Shown piece after piece: positions 19,367 through 27,662 of a stretch of 64,000 nucleotides of DNA (within the stretch, counting starts at the first letter, position 1; every line of letters begins with the position of its first letter). A program made the translations under genes and the position numbers. The notes beneath the pieces are model-generated. The model did no database searches and was not told where the DNA came from. It saw nothing but the letters and a program-made list of their open reading frames with translations. The DNA is from Stutzerimonas xanthomarina (GTDB lineage Bacteria > Pseudomonadota > Gammaproteobacteria > Pseudomonadales > Pseudomonadaceae): positions 99,748-163,747 of the forward strand of contig NZ_RHQM01000012.1 in assembly GCF_003935375.1 (NCBI RefSeq), read 5' to 3'.

Positions 19367-19495
19367 GGGGTGTCCCTCTGAACGGTTGACGGGTTGAGTG
19401 CGCAGCACCGAAGCGGCACCTGCTTCCCGTTAAGACCCGCACGGCGCGAAAAAGCTGCAGCGCGGACCGCACTGCATTCGCAGCGGCGCGATGGT

Positions 19496-19939
19496 TCAGT
19501 CGCCGGGGTATTCGGAGAGCACGCGCTCCTCGCCCGCCTTGCTGACGCCGATCACCTTGAAGGCGTCCTTGCGCTCGCCCATCTCCATGCCCGGCGAGCC
19601 GATCGGCATGCCGGGTACGGCCGCGCCAATCAGGTCCGGTTGCGCACGCAGCTTGAGGATGTCGGCGGCAGGAACGTGGCCTTCGACGAACTTGCCGTCG
19701 ATCACCGCGGTGTGACAGGAGCCGAGGCGGTGCGGGATACCATGCTCCATCTTTACCGAGGTCATGTCGTTGACCACGTGATCGCTCACGGAAAAACCGT
19801 TGTCCTGCAGGTGATCGATCCACGCTTCGCAGCAGCCGCAGTTGGGGTCGCGATAGACGTCGATGGCGATGGCGATGGGCTCGGCGGCCTGGGCGAACCC
19901 GGCGAGCAGGACGGGAAGCAGCAACAGAAGACGGTGCAT
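19496..19939 (-). CDS. DUF411 periplasmic protein, possible metal-binding
   Basis: The 147-residue protein has a signal peptide (residues 1-19, ending FAQAA) and then a thioredoxin-like DUF411 domain. The cysteine cluster NCGCC (Cys34, 36, 37) and a histidine/methionine-rich stretch (MEHGIPHRLGSCH, PGMEMGE) are typical. Members are often found in copper resistance loci and are thought to bind copper or other metals, but the function is not established. No copper genes are adjacent here. Confidence 0.85.
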   Translation of the reverse strand: MHRLLLLLPVLLAGFAQAAEPIAIAIDVYRDPNCGCCEAWIDHLQDNGFSVSDHVVNDMTSVKMEHGIPHRLGSCHTAVIDGKFVEGHVPAADILKLRAQPDLIGAAVPGMPIGSPGMEMGERKDAFKVIGVSKAGEERVLSEYPGD

Positions 19940-20129
19940 GGGAACCTCCTACGAGCGAGAGGCCCACCATACGCCGGGTTGCGCCCATACCCAAGGTGCG
20001 GCAGGCGGGCAATTGTCACCATCGACGTCGCGCGGGAGATTCGACCGAAGGGCCGGGGGCAGAACAAACCGGCAGTCTGACAGTCCCATGCCAATCGGAA
20101 TAGCGAGTCGCACATCAGGAGAGTTTTCG

Positions 20130-20675
20130 ATGCGTTTTGCCCGTTTCGTTCTGCTTGCGCAGGCGCTGGTGATGGCCAGTCTGAGCCTGGCTTACTGGTT
20201 TCGCCCCTACGAGATGGCCAATCTGAACGGCATGCTGCTGATGGAGGGCGCCTCGGTCAGCCACATGCGGGTCTACTACGGTGGCCTGCAACTGGGGTTG
20301 GCACTGTTCCTGATCTGGGCAGCGCGTGCACCCGAGCGCGCGCGCCCGGCCTTGATGATGCTGATGATCACCATGACCGCGCTGGTGCTCGGGCGCCTGG
20401 TGTCGCTGTGGCTGGATGGCGGTGAGCTGGTCGGTTTCGATCTGGCATCGCTGTTCTATCGTGTGCTGGCCGCCGCCCTTGCCGCCGCTGCGTGGCATCT
20501 TGTCCGCGAGCGCCCGGAGCCTGAGCCGGAGCGCCTCGAGCCGGCCACGCGGAGACTGGTCAGCGAGCCGCCGAAACCCTTCAAGCTTGGCGATGGTCCG
20601 CCGCCGGTCGAGCCGGCACCGGTTGAAGTCGCCCCGCAGCCGTTCCGTCGTGGTGACCCCGACGCCCAGGGTTGA
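20130..20675 (+). CDS. DUF4345 domain membrane protein
   Basis: The 181-residue inner-membrane protein has four hydrophobic segments within residues 1-125 and a proline- and glutamate-rich cytoplasmic tail (PEPEPERLEP onward). The membrane part fits the uncharacterised DUF4345 family. The start at 20130 has a CAGGAGA site upstream. Its stop codon touches the stop codon of the convergent regulator with no base between them. No function can be assigned. Confidence 0.75.
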   Translation: MRFARFVLLAQALVMASLSLAYWFRPYEMANLNGMLLMEGASVSHMRVYYGGLQLGLALFLIWAARAPERARPALMMLMITMTALVLGRLVSLWLDGGELVGFDLASLFYRVLAAALAAAAWHLVRERPEPEPERLEPATRRLVSEPPKPFKLGDGPPPVEPAPVEVAPQPFRRGDPDAQG

Positions 20676-21371
20676 TCAGGCGGCTGCTTCGAGGTAGGCC
20701 GAGAGGCTGCGCTGGTCGAGGATCTCGATGCGCCGCCGCTGCACGGCGATCAGCCCTGCGTCGGTCAGGCGATGCAGGATGCGCGACAGCGTTTCCGGCT
20801 GGATGCCCAGTTGCGAGGCGATCAGGCGCTTGGGCAGGTCGAGGTCGATCACACCGCTGCGCGCTGCCTGCAGTTCCTGGAACAGGTAACGCACCACGCG
20901 CTGGCAGACGTTGGACGAGGTCAGGCTGTCGATCTGATGCAGCCGCTGGTTGAGTCGGTCGCTGAGCCTGCTGAGCAGCTGCATGCACAGCTGAGGCTGG
21001 GTCTCGAGCAAACGCAGGTAGTGGGCGTTCTGCACGTTGAGCACCAGGCTTTCCTTGAGGGTGGTGGCGCTCAGCGGATGTTCGGGCTGCTTGTTGAAGA
21101 GCAGCGCCTCGGCAAAGGCCTCGCCCGGCCGGACTACCTCGATGACCTTCTCCTGACCATCGCAGGTGACCCTGTGCAGCTTGACCTGGCCGTTGATCAG
21201 CACGTGAAAGTGCTCGGCCGCGTCGCCTTGATGGAACAGCGTGCAGCCGGCCGGCAGGCGCTTGACCGTGGTATGCGCCGCAAGGTTCTGCAGAGCCGTC
21301 TCGGCCAGCCCACTGAACAGATGATGACGGCGCATCGTATTGAGCACTGCAGAGCCGGTCAGCATGGCCAT
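20676..21371 (-). CDS. Crp/Fnr family regulator of the Dnr type
   Basis: The 231-residue protein has a cyclic-nucleotide-type sensor domain (residues 15-140) and a Crp-type helix-turn-helix with IASQLGIQPETLSRILHRL. The N-terminus has no cysteine cluster, so it cannot carry the oxygen-sensing iron-sulfur centre of Anr/Fnr. It resembles Dnr proteins, which sense nitric oxide, probably through heme, and activate denitrification genes. P. stutzeri carries several Dnr paralogues, and which one this is cannot be decided here. Proximity to moaA-moaB-moeA, cofactor genes needed for nitrate reductase, fits this role. Confidence 0.8.
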   Translation of the reverse strand: MAMLTGSAVLNTMRRHHLFSGLAETALQNLAAHTTVKRLPAGCTLFHQGDAAEHFHVLINGQVKLHRVTCDGQEKVIEVVRPGEAFAEALLFNKQPEHPLSATTLKESLVLNVQNAHYLRLLETQPQLCMQLLSRLSDRLNQRLHQIDSLTSSNVCQRVVRYLFQELQAARSGVIDLDLPKRLIASQLGIQPETLSRILHRLTDAGLIAVQRRRIEILDQRSLSAYLEAAA

Positions 21372-21453
21372 CCCCCTTCCTTTCGATGAACGGCATGCTA
21401 GGTCGCGCCGTGCGGGCAGGCCATACCTCTTTCTGGGCAGGGTAGGTAGTCGA

Positions 21454-21735
21454 TCAGCGGGTGCTGCCGGCCAGTCGCTCGTAGTCCAGCGTCAGTTGTT
21501 CGATCTTGCGCAGCAGCGAATCGCTGGTGGTGACGATTACCGTCGGGACGAAACGGGCGTCGTCGGCGAGGCTGAAACCAGCGCGGGCGAAACGCCATTG
21601 TGCGCCGATCTGATCGAGCTGGCGGTTGATCTGCTCGGTGTTCTGCGGCGCCTTGTTCAGCTCGTCCAGGCCGCGCTCGAACTCCGCGACCGCCGCATCG
21701 AAATCGCTGCGCAGGCGCTGTTCCACCGAGCAGGG
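21454..21735 (-). pseudogene. 3' fragment of a PilJ/NarX-type sensor-domain gene
   Basis: About 90 residues ([16 protein letters not shown] onward to a normal stop) resemble the C-terminal part of small periplasmic proteins with a type IV pili chemotaxis-transducer N-terminal (PilJ, PF13675) domain. The expected signal peptide and first half are missing. The frame runs instead into a palindromic repeat at 21740-21763 and its ATG derives from that repeat. Just beyond lies moaA. The gene was probably cut by a rearrangement at the repeat. Confidence 0.6.
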
Positions 21736-21739
21736 CCAT

Positions 21740-21763
21740 GGTGGATGACAAACGTCATCCACC
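21740..21763. repeat. Palindromic repeat, GGTGGATGAC type
   Basis: GGTGGATGAC and GTCATCCACC form a perfect ten-base stem with a four-base loop, followed by CTACG. The same core (GGTGGATGA...TCATCCACCCTACG) occurs at 38724-38769, so this is a dispersed repeat of the host genome. It marks the break point of the truncated gene at 21454-21735. Confidence 0.75.
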
Positions 21764-21788
21764 CTACGAGGCTTCAGAGGTGTTATCG

Positions 21789-22778
21789 ATGACTCAATTA
21801 CGCGATGCCCACAACCGCCAGATCGACTACCTGCGCATGTCGGTGACCGACCGTTGCGACTTCCGCTGCGTCTACTGCATGGCCGAGGACATGACCTTCC
21901 TGCCGCGCCAGCAGGTGCTCGGTCTGGAGGAGTTGGAGCGCATCGCGCGCATCTTCGTCGGCCTGGGGGTGAAGAAGATTCGCCTCACCGGCGGCGAGCC
22001 GCTGGTACGCCAGGGCATCGTCGGTCTCTGCGAGCGCATCGCGGCCTTGCCCGGCCTGCGCGAACTGGTGATGACCACCAATGGCTCGCAGCTGGTCAAG
22101 CTTGCAGCACCGCTGGCGCGCGCCGGGGTCAAGCGGCTGAACATCAGCCTGGATAGCCTGGATGCCGCCAAATTCCACGCCATCACCCGCACCGGTCAGC
22201 TGCAGCAGGTGCTCGACGGGATCGACGCGGCGCGCGATGCCGGCTTCGAGCGGATCAAGCTCAATGCCGTGGTAATGAAGGGCCGCAACGCCGAGGAAGT
22301 CGCCGACCTGGTGGACTTCGCCATCGCCGGTGGGCTGGACCTGAGCTTTATCGAGGAAATGCCGCTGGGCGACGTCGGTCGTTCGCGCGGCGAGAGTTTC
22401 TGCTCCAGTGACGAGGTCAAGGCGCTGATCGCTGAGCGCCATGCGCTGATCGATTCGGCCGAGCAGAGTGGCGGCCCGGCGCGTTACGTGCGCCTGCCTG
22501 AGCATCCGCAGACGCGCATTGGCTTCATCTCACCGCATTCCCACAACTTTTGCGCCACCTGCAACCGCGTGCGGCTGACGGTGGAAGGGCGCCTGCTGCT
22601 GTGCCTGGGCCACGAGAACTCCATCGACCTGCGTGCGTTGCTGCGCCGTCATCCGACCAGCGACCAGCCGGTGATCGACGCCATCCACGCTGCGCTGCAG
22701 CGCAAACCGCTGCGCCATGAATTCTCCAGCAGCGGCGAGGTCCAGGTGTTGCGCTTCATGAATGCCAGTGGCGGTTGA
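21789..22778 (+). CDS. moaA: GTP 3',8-cyclase MoaA
   Basis: The 329-residue radical SAM enzyme makes the first molybdenum cofactor intermediate from GTP. The SAM cluster cysteines are 23, 27 and 30 (CDFRCVYC). The second cluster is [11 protein letters not shown] followed by LLLCLG, and the protein ends in the conserved GG needed for activity. The start at 21789 follows AGAGGTG. The upstream in-frame ATG at 21738 comes from the palindromic repeat. It lies in the same orientation as moaB and moeA. Confidence 0.95.
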   Translation: MTQLRDAHNRQIDYLRMSVTDRCDFRCVYCMAEDMTFLPRQQVLGLEELERIARIFVGLGVKKIRLTGGEPLVRQGIVGLCERIAALPGLRELVMTTNGSQLVKLAAPLARAGVKRLNISLDSLDAAKFHAITRTGQLQQVLDGIDAARDAGFERIKLNAVVMKGRNAEEVADLVDFAIAGGLDLSFIEEMPLGDVGRSRGESFCSSDEVKALIAERHALIDSAEQSGGPARYVRLPEHPQTRIGFISPHSHNFCATCNRVRLTVEGRLLLCLGHENSIDLRALLRRHPTSDQPVIDAIHAALQRKPLRHEFSSSGEVQVLRFMNASGG

Positions 22779-23022
22779 GGCGGGCGCCGGCATGGGCTAC
22801 GAGTCGACCGCCTAATTCGCTACCATCGACCGGCGTCGCCGGTTTGACCCACATGCCCAGCTGCCGCAGCCGGGCCTTGTCGCAGAGCCAGGTCGCGCAA
22901 TTGCCTGCAGCGTTGTCAGACCTCATGGCACCCACGCCGCGCGGACATACCTCCAATGGGGAATGGGTTCGCGCACGGCACGGGTGCAGCCTGCGCACAC
23001 ATCTTCAAGGGAGTTTCGAGCC

Positions 23023-23568
23023 ATGGCTCACCTGTCCAACAGCGAATTCCAGCCTCTGAGCATTGCGGTGCTCACGGTGAGCGATACCCGCAACATCGAT
23101 TCCGATACCTCCGGCCAGGCGCTGATCGACGGCCTGCAGAGCGCCGGCCACACCCTGGCCGAGCGGGCCATCGTGAAAGACGACGTCTGGCAGATCCGCG
23201 CCCGCGTCTGCAGCTGGATCGCCAGCGAAAACGTGCAGGTGGTGCTGATCACCGGGGGTACTGGTTTCACCGCCCGCGACAACACTCCGCAGGCGGTACA
23301 GCCGCTGCTGGACAAAGATGTCGACGGCTTCGGCGAGCTGTTCCGCTACGTTTCGCTGGGCGAGATCGGCACCTCCACCGTGCAGTCCCGCGCGCTGGCC
23401 GGCATGAGCAACGGCACCCTGGTCTGCTGCCTGCCCGGCTCGACCAATGCCTGCCGCACCGCCTGGAACAAGATCCTCGTCGAGCAGCTGGACAGCCGCA
23501 CCAAGCCCTGCAACTTCGTGCCACACCTCAAGGCTTCCGCCGTCGAATACTGCGGGCCCCGCTCATGA
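23023..23568 (+). CDS. moaB: Molybdenum cofactor biosynthesis protein MoaB
   Basis: The 181-residue protein belongs to the MoaB/Mog molybdopterin-binding family that adenylates molybdopterin. Characteristic segments are LTVSDTRN, LITGGTGFTARDNTP and LPGSTNACRTAW. It starts 245 bases after moaA, with CAAGGGA upstream, and that gap may hold its own promoter. Its stop overlaps the moeA start (ATGA), so moaB and moeA are translationally coupled. Confidence 0.93.
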   Translation: MAHLSNSEFQPLSIAVLTVSDTRNIDSDTSGQALIDGLQSAGHTLAERAIVKDDVWQIRARVCSWIASENVQVVLITGGTGFTARDNTPQAVQPLLDKDVDGFGELFRYVSLGEIGTSTVQSRALAGMSNGTLVCCLPGSTNACRTAWNKILVEQLDSRTKPCNFVPHLKASAVEYCGPRS

Positions 23569-24797
23569 GTGCCTGTGGCTGCGACACCAGTGGCCTGAAG
23601 CCGGTCGACGAGGCCATCGCCGAACTGCTGGCGCGCGTGCCGGCGCTGCCGCCGGTGGAACACGTCGCGCTGTCCGATGCCCTTGGCCGGGTGCTGGCGG
23701 AATCGCTCGACGCGCCCTTCCCGGTGCCAGCCTGGGACAACAGCGCAATGGACGGCTACGCCTTGCGCGCCGCCGACCTGCCGGCTGAAGGCGGCTGGCT
23801 GCCACTCGCCGGGCGCATCGCTGCCGGTGATGCCGCCGACCAGCAACTGCCTGCCGGCCATGCCGTGCGCATCTTCACCGGCGCGCCGCTGCCGCCGGGC
23901 GCCGACACCGTGGTGGCGCAGGAGGATTGCCAGATCGAGGCCGATCGCGTGCATTTCCCCGGTGTCGCCCAGGGCGCCCATGTGCGTCGTCAGGGCGAGG
24001 AACTACAGGCTGGCGCCCCCGTGCTGCAGGCCGGCAAGCGCCTGCGCCCGCAGGAGATCGGCCTGCTGGCGAGCTTCGGCGTTGCCCGCGTGGCGGTCTA
24101 TCGGCGCCTGCGCATCGGTTTGCTCTCCAGTGGCAACGAACTGCGCGAACCCGGCGAGCCACTGGCACCGGGGCAGATCTACAACTCCAACCGCTACTGC
24201 CTGCTCAGCGTGCTGCGCAGCCTCGGAATGGAGGTGCACGACTACGAAATCCTCGTCGACGAACTGTCCGCCAGCCGTGACGCCCTGGCGCTGGCCGCCT
24301 CCGAATGGGACATGCTGATCACCTCCGGTGGCGTCTCGGTTGGCGAGGAGGATCATCTCAAGCAGGCCATTCGCGAACTGGGCGAGCTGCACATGTGGCG
24401 TCTGGCCATCCAGCCCGGCAAGCCGCTGGCCTTTGGCGAGGTCAATGGCAAGCCGTGGATCGGCCTGCCCGGCAATCCAGCTGCGGCGCTGATCACCTCG
24501 CTGGTGGTGGCGCGGCCGTTCCTGCTCAGTGCCCAGGGTTGCACCGAGGTGCTGCCCAAGCCGCTGCGCCTGACCGCCGGCTTCGCCTGGCGCAAGCCGA
24601 ACAACCGTCGCCAGTACCTGCGCGCGCGGCTGGAACAGGTCGATGGCGAGATGCGCGTGTGCCTGCATCCGCGTCAGGGCTCGGCGATGCTGACCTCGGC
24701 GAGCTGGGCCGAAGGCCTGGCCATAGTGGAGCGCAACCGCACGCTGGAAGAGGGTGAGACGGTGGAGTATCTGCCGTTCAGCGAACTGCTCGGCTGA
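23565..24797 (+). CDS. moeA: Molybdopterin molybdenumtransferase MoeA
   Basis: The 410-residue enzyme inserts molybdate into adenylated molybdopterin. Signatures are WDNSAMDGYALR near residue 60, IFTGAPLPPGADTVV, SSGNELREPG, and ITSGGVSVGEEDHL, followed by GLPGNPAAA. Its start overlaps the moaB stop. A strong bidirectional terminator follows. Together with MoaA and MoaB it supplies cofactor that the PaoABC-type enzyme in this window and nitrate reductase would use. Confidence 0.95.
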   Translation: MSACGCDTSGLKPVDEAIAELLARVPALPPVEHVALSDALGRVLAESLDAPFPVPAWDNSAMDGYALRAADLPAEGGWLPLAGRIAAGDAADQQLPAGHAVRIFTGAPLPPGADTVVAQEDCQIEADRVHFPGVAQGAHVRRQGEELQAGAPVLQAGKRLRPQEIGLLASFGVARVAVYRRLRIGLLSSGNELREPGEPLAPGQIYNSNRYCLLSVLRSLGMEVHDYEILVDELSASRDALALAASEWDMLITSGGVSVGEEDHLKQAIRELGELHMWRLAIQPGKPLAFGEVNGKPWIGLPGNPAAALITSLVVARPFLLSAQGCTEVLPKPLRLTAGFAWRKPNNRRQYLRARLEQVDGEMRVCLHPRQGSAMLTSASWAEGLAIVERNRTLEEGETVEYLPFSELLG

Positions 24798-24803
24798 CCC
24801 ATG

Positions 24804-24840
24804 AAAACGCCCGGTCGATGATGAGTCGACCGGGCGTTTT
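24804..24840. terminator. Bidirectional terminator between moeA and cytochrome b561
   Basis: A perfect 15-base stem from AAAACGCCCGGTCGA to TCGACCGGGCGTTTT with a seven-base loop. T runs exist on both strands, so it ends both convergent units. Confidence 0.92.
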
Positions 24841-24852
24841 CGTGTCTGCGCC

Positions 24853-25404
24853 TCAGGCCTGGTGGCGCTGCGGCAGCATGCGCAACAGGGTGCCGTCGCG
24901 GCGCACGTATTGGTGGAACAAGGCCGCCGCCGCGTGCAGGCCGATCAGCCAGTAGCCGGCCACCGCCAGCGTTTCATGCAGCTCCTTGAACTCGCCGGCC
25001 AGCTCCTTGTTGGCGCCGATCAGCGCTGGCAGCTCAAGGCCGAAGAAGGGAATCGGCTTGTCCGCCGCGCTCAGGGTCAGCCAGCCGAGCAGCGGCAGGC
25101 CAATCATCAGTCCGTACAGCGCCAGGTGCATCAGCTTGGCCAGCGCGCGTTCCCAGCCGGCCCCGGCGACCGCTTTGGGTGCGGGATGCAGCCAGCGCGC
25201 AACCAAGCGCAGCCAGACCAGTGCAAACACCGTCAGGCCGAGCATGAAATGCCAGTGCTTGAGCAGTTCGCGCGGTTCACTGCCCTTGGCGAAATTGCCC
25301 TTGAGTTCGATGGTCGCGTAGACCGCTGCGATCAACAGCAGCATCAGCCAGTGCAGGGTGATGCTCAGGCGACCGTAGCGTGCCAGAGGGTTCGATGCAG
25401 TCAT
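24853..25404 (-). CDS. Cytochrome b561 (di-heme membrane electron carrier)
   Basis: The 183-residue inner-membrane protein has four helices. Heme-ligand histidines are visible in TLHWLM, KHWHFMLG, LMHLALYG and LHAAAALFHQY. It belongs to the bacterial cytochrome b561 family (CybB/YodB type), which moves electrons from the quinol pool, for example to superoxide or periplasmic acceptors. The start at 25404 has GGAG about nine bases upstream. A PmrA/QseB-type box lies 46-63 bases before the start, and the gene follows the two-component system on the same strand. Confidence 0.88.
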   Translation of the reverse strand: MTASNPLARYGRLSITLHWLMLLLIAAVYATIELKGNFAKGSEPRELLKHWHFMLGLTVFALVWLRLVARWLHPAPKAVAGAGWERALAKLMHLALYGLMIGLPLLGWLTLSAADKPIPFFGLELPALIGANKELAGEFKELHETLAVAGYWLIGLHAAAALFHQYVRRDGTLLRMLPQRHQA

Positions 25405-25450
25405 TTCACACACTCCGAGTAGGGGAATGTCGGCAGTCTAGGGCGCCAGC

Positions 25451-25467
25451 CTTAAGCGAACCTTAGC
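25451..25467 (-). promoter_or_regulatory. Candidate PmrA/QseB-type box before cytochrome b561
   Basis: Read on the minus strand the site is GCTAAG-N5-CTTAAG. The second half is a perfect CTTAAG and the first differs at two positions. The spacing matches the direct-repeat box of PmrA/QseB response regulators. It lies just upstream of a weak TAGACT -10-like hexamer. Confidence 0.5.
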
Positions 25468-25525
25468 GAATGCCCGTTGCGCCTGCGGCGGGCGGTCGCG
25501 GCAGCTCGCCGCTGGTCGGTCTGGG

Positions 25526-26947
25526 CTAGTGGTGTGGCTGGCGGGGCAGGTGCACGGCGACCTGCAACCCGCCGAGCGGTGAGTCCGCCAGTTCGATGGT
25601 CGCGCCGTGCAGTTCGGCGATGCGCGCGACGATGGCTAGGCCGAGCCCCGCGCCCTGGCCGTCGCCCTGGCGGTAGAAGCGCTCGAACAGTTTGTCGCGC
25701 TGCGCTGCCGGCACGCCCGGACCGCTGTCATCCACGCGCAGGCTGACGCCGTTTTCCATGGTCTGGAGGCTGACCTGAATCTGCCCGCCTTCGGGCGTGT
25801 ACTGCAGGGCATTGCCGACCAGATTCTGCAGCAGCGTGGCGAGCGCGGCGGCATCGCCGGGAAGCCGGTGATCGGCCACGTCGTCAGCTTCCAGCGTCAG
25901 TTCCTGATCGCGCGCCAGGGCCAGCGGCGTCAGCTCGGCGAGGCATTCGCGGCACAGCGGCAGCAGGTCCAGCTGCTGTGGATGCCGCGGCTGCGCATTG
26001 GGTTCCAGGCGAGCGAGCGTGAGCAGCTGGGTGACCACGCGGGTGGTGCGATCGACGCCGGTCAGCAGTTGCTGCAGGGCGGCTTCACGGTCCTCCGGCT
26101 GCTCGGCCTGTTGCGCATTCTGCGCATGGATGCGCAGCACTGCCAGGGGCGTGCGCAGTTCATGGGCGGCGTCGGCGATGAAGCGTTTTTCACGATCGAC
26201 CAGTTGATTGACCTGCTGCAGCAGGCGATTCAGCGAGGCGGCCACCGGCTCCAGCTCCTGCGGCAGCGGCGCCAGCAGCAGCGGCGCGAGGTTGTCCGGA
26301 TCGCGACTCTTCAACAGCTGTGCCATGTGCGCCAGCGGGCGCAGACCCCAGCCCACCGCCAGCCAGATCAGCAGTGCCAGCAGCGGCAGGCCGATGAGGT
26401 CGGGCAGCAGGCTGCGCCGGGCGATCTTGCCGACCAGCTCGCCGCGTACGTCGCCGCGCTCGCTGAGCAGAATCCACAGATCGTCCTCGCGGTCGTGCAG
26501 CAGGAACAGCCGCCAGGTATGGCCGTCGAGCTGCACGTCGTGATAGCCGCCGCTCAGATGGCTGAAGGGTGAGGCGGAGTCGGCGCCGGCCAGCCGCTGC
26601 AAGGCGCCGTGCGGCGCGCCGGCTGACTGCAACAGGCTGCTGCCATCCGTTGCGTAGACCTGAAAGCCCAGCTTGGTTTCGTAGTCGTGCCCCGGCACGC
26701 CCTGATCGCGCCGCGCATTCACCGCGGCGTCCAGCGCCTGCTGCAGCGCATTGCGGGCCTGCGGATTCATGTCGCGCATCACCAGCCCCTGTACCAGTCG
26801 AGCACTGTGCGCCAGCTGGGCGTCGAACAGCTCCTCGATCTCGTGGCGGGCGTCGCGATAACTGCGCCAGGAAATCAGGCTCAGCGACAGCAGCAGGATG
26901 CCGAGCACCAGCACCAGGGTGCGGTTGCGGATAGAGCGCCTCAGCAT
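25526..26947 (-). CDS. QseC/PmrB-type sensor histidine kinase
   Basis: The 473-residue inner-membrane kinase has a first membrane helix at about residues 10-28, a periplasmic sensor region of the 2CSK_N type, a second helix at about 180-200, a HAMP-like linker, the phosphorylation box ADAAHELRTPLAVLRIH, and ATPase motifs (NLVGNALQYTPEGG, DSGPGVP, GAGLGLAIV). It phosphorylates the response regulator encoded just upstream. The reading frames overlap by seven bases. The signal is unknown; family members sense cations, pH or polymyxin-type stress. Confidence 0.88.
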   Translation of the reverse strand: MLRRSIRNRTLVLVLGILLLSLSLISWRSYRDARHEIEELFDAQLAHSARLVQGLVMRDMNPQARNALQQALDAAVNARRDQGVPGHDYETKLGFQVYATDGSSLLQSAGAPHGALQRLAGADSASPFSHLSGGYHDVQLDGHTWRLFLLHDREDDLWILLSERGDVRGELVGKIARRSLLPDLIGLPLLALLIWLAVGWGLRPLAHMAQLLKSRDPDNLAPLLLAPLPQELEPVAASLNRLLQQVNQLVDREKRFIADAAHELRTPLAVLRIHAQNAQQAEQPEDREAALQQLLTGVDRTTRVVTQLLTLARLEPNAQPRHPQQLDLLPLCRECLAELTPLALARDQELTLEADDVADHRLPGDAAALATLLQNLVGNALQYTPEGGQIQVSLQTMENGVSLRVDDSGPGVPAAQRDKLFERFYRQGDGQGAGLGLAIVARIAELHGATIELADSPLGGLQVAVHLPRQPHH

Positions 26948-27600
26948 TTGTCCACCAAATAGCCGACCCCACGTACGGTGCGGATCAGTTCGGGGAAGAA
27001 TTTCTTGCGCAGGTGATGGATATGCACCTCCAGCGCGTTGCTCTCGACTTCCTCGTCCCAGCCGTAGAGCACCTGCTGCAGTCGATCGCGGGTCAGCACG
27101 CGACCGGGCTGGGCGATCAGCTCATGCAGCAGGACGAACTCCTTGCGCGGCAGGTTGATCGGGGTGCCCTGGTAGCTGACCTGCTGATTGACCGGGTCGA
27201 GCAGGATGCCGCGGTACTCCAGTACCGGCTCAGGGCGATTGAAGCTGCGCCGCAGCAGAGCGCGCAGGCGGGCCTTGAGTTCGGCGACGTCGAACGGCTT
27301 GACCAGGTAGTCGTCGGCGCCGGCATCCAGCCCGGCGATGCGGTCGCTGGTGGCATCGCGCGCGGTGAGTACCAGCACCGGGATCGGGTTGGCGCTGGCG
27401 CGCAGGCGCTTGAGCACTTCCAGACCGTCCATACGCGGCAGACCGAGGTCGAGGATGGCCAGCTCGAAGCTCTCGTGGCTCAGCGCATGCAGCGCGCTCG
27501 CGCCGTCCTGCAGCCAGTCCACCGTGTAGCCCTCGGGCTTGAGTGCGGTGCGGATGCCCTCGCCGAGGGCGCGATCGTCTTCCACCAGCAGAATGCGCAT
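26941..27600 (-). CDS. QseB/PmrA-type response regulator (OmpR family)
   Basis: The 219-residue protein has a receiver domain (phospho-acceptor Asp51, acidic pair DD at 8-9, lysine in the VKPF motif) and a winged-helix DNA-binding domain. The start at 27600 gives MRILLVEDD; an upstream ATG at 27633 is less likely. This subfamily binds direct repeats of CTTAAG with five-base spacing. Such sites occur at 31985 and 25451 on either side of this cluster, so these are its likely targets. Confidence 0.88.
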   Translation of the reverse strand: MRILLVEDDRALGEGIRTALKPEGYTVDWLQDGASALHALSHESFELAILDLGLPRMDGLEVLKRLRASANPIPVLVLTARDATSDRIAGLDAGADDYLVKPFDVAELKARLRALLRRSFNRPEPVLEYRGILLDPVNQQVSYQGTPINLPRKEFVLLHELIAQPGRVLTRDRLQQVLYGWDEEVESNALEVHIHHLRKKFFPELIRTVRGVGYLVDKC

Positions 27601-27662
27601 GTCGTTCCTGTCGTCCTGAAGGGTTCGCGGCATTGCTGTGCATTCAACGCCGCCGCACCCGG

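Noticed and set aside
21372..21790. Fnr/Dnr box TTGAT-N4-ATCAA near the Dnr-like gene and moaA
   Set aside because: No site with both half sites was found on reading this interval.
22756..22998. Possible 80-residue gene on the minus strand between moaA and moaB
   Set aside because: It overlaps the moaA 3' end, has no ribosome site, and no recognisable similarity.
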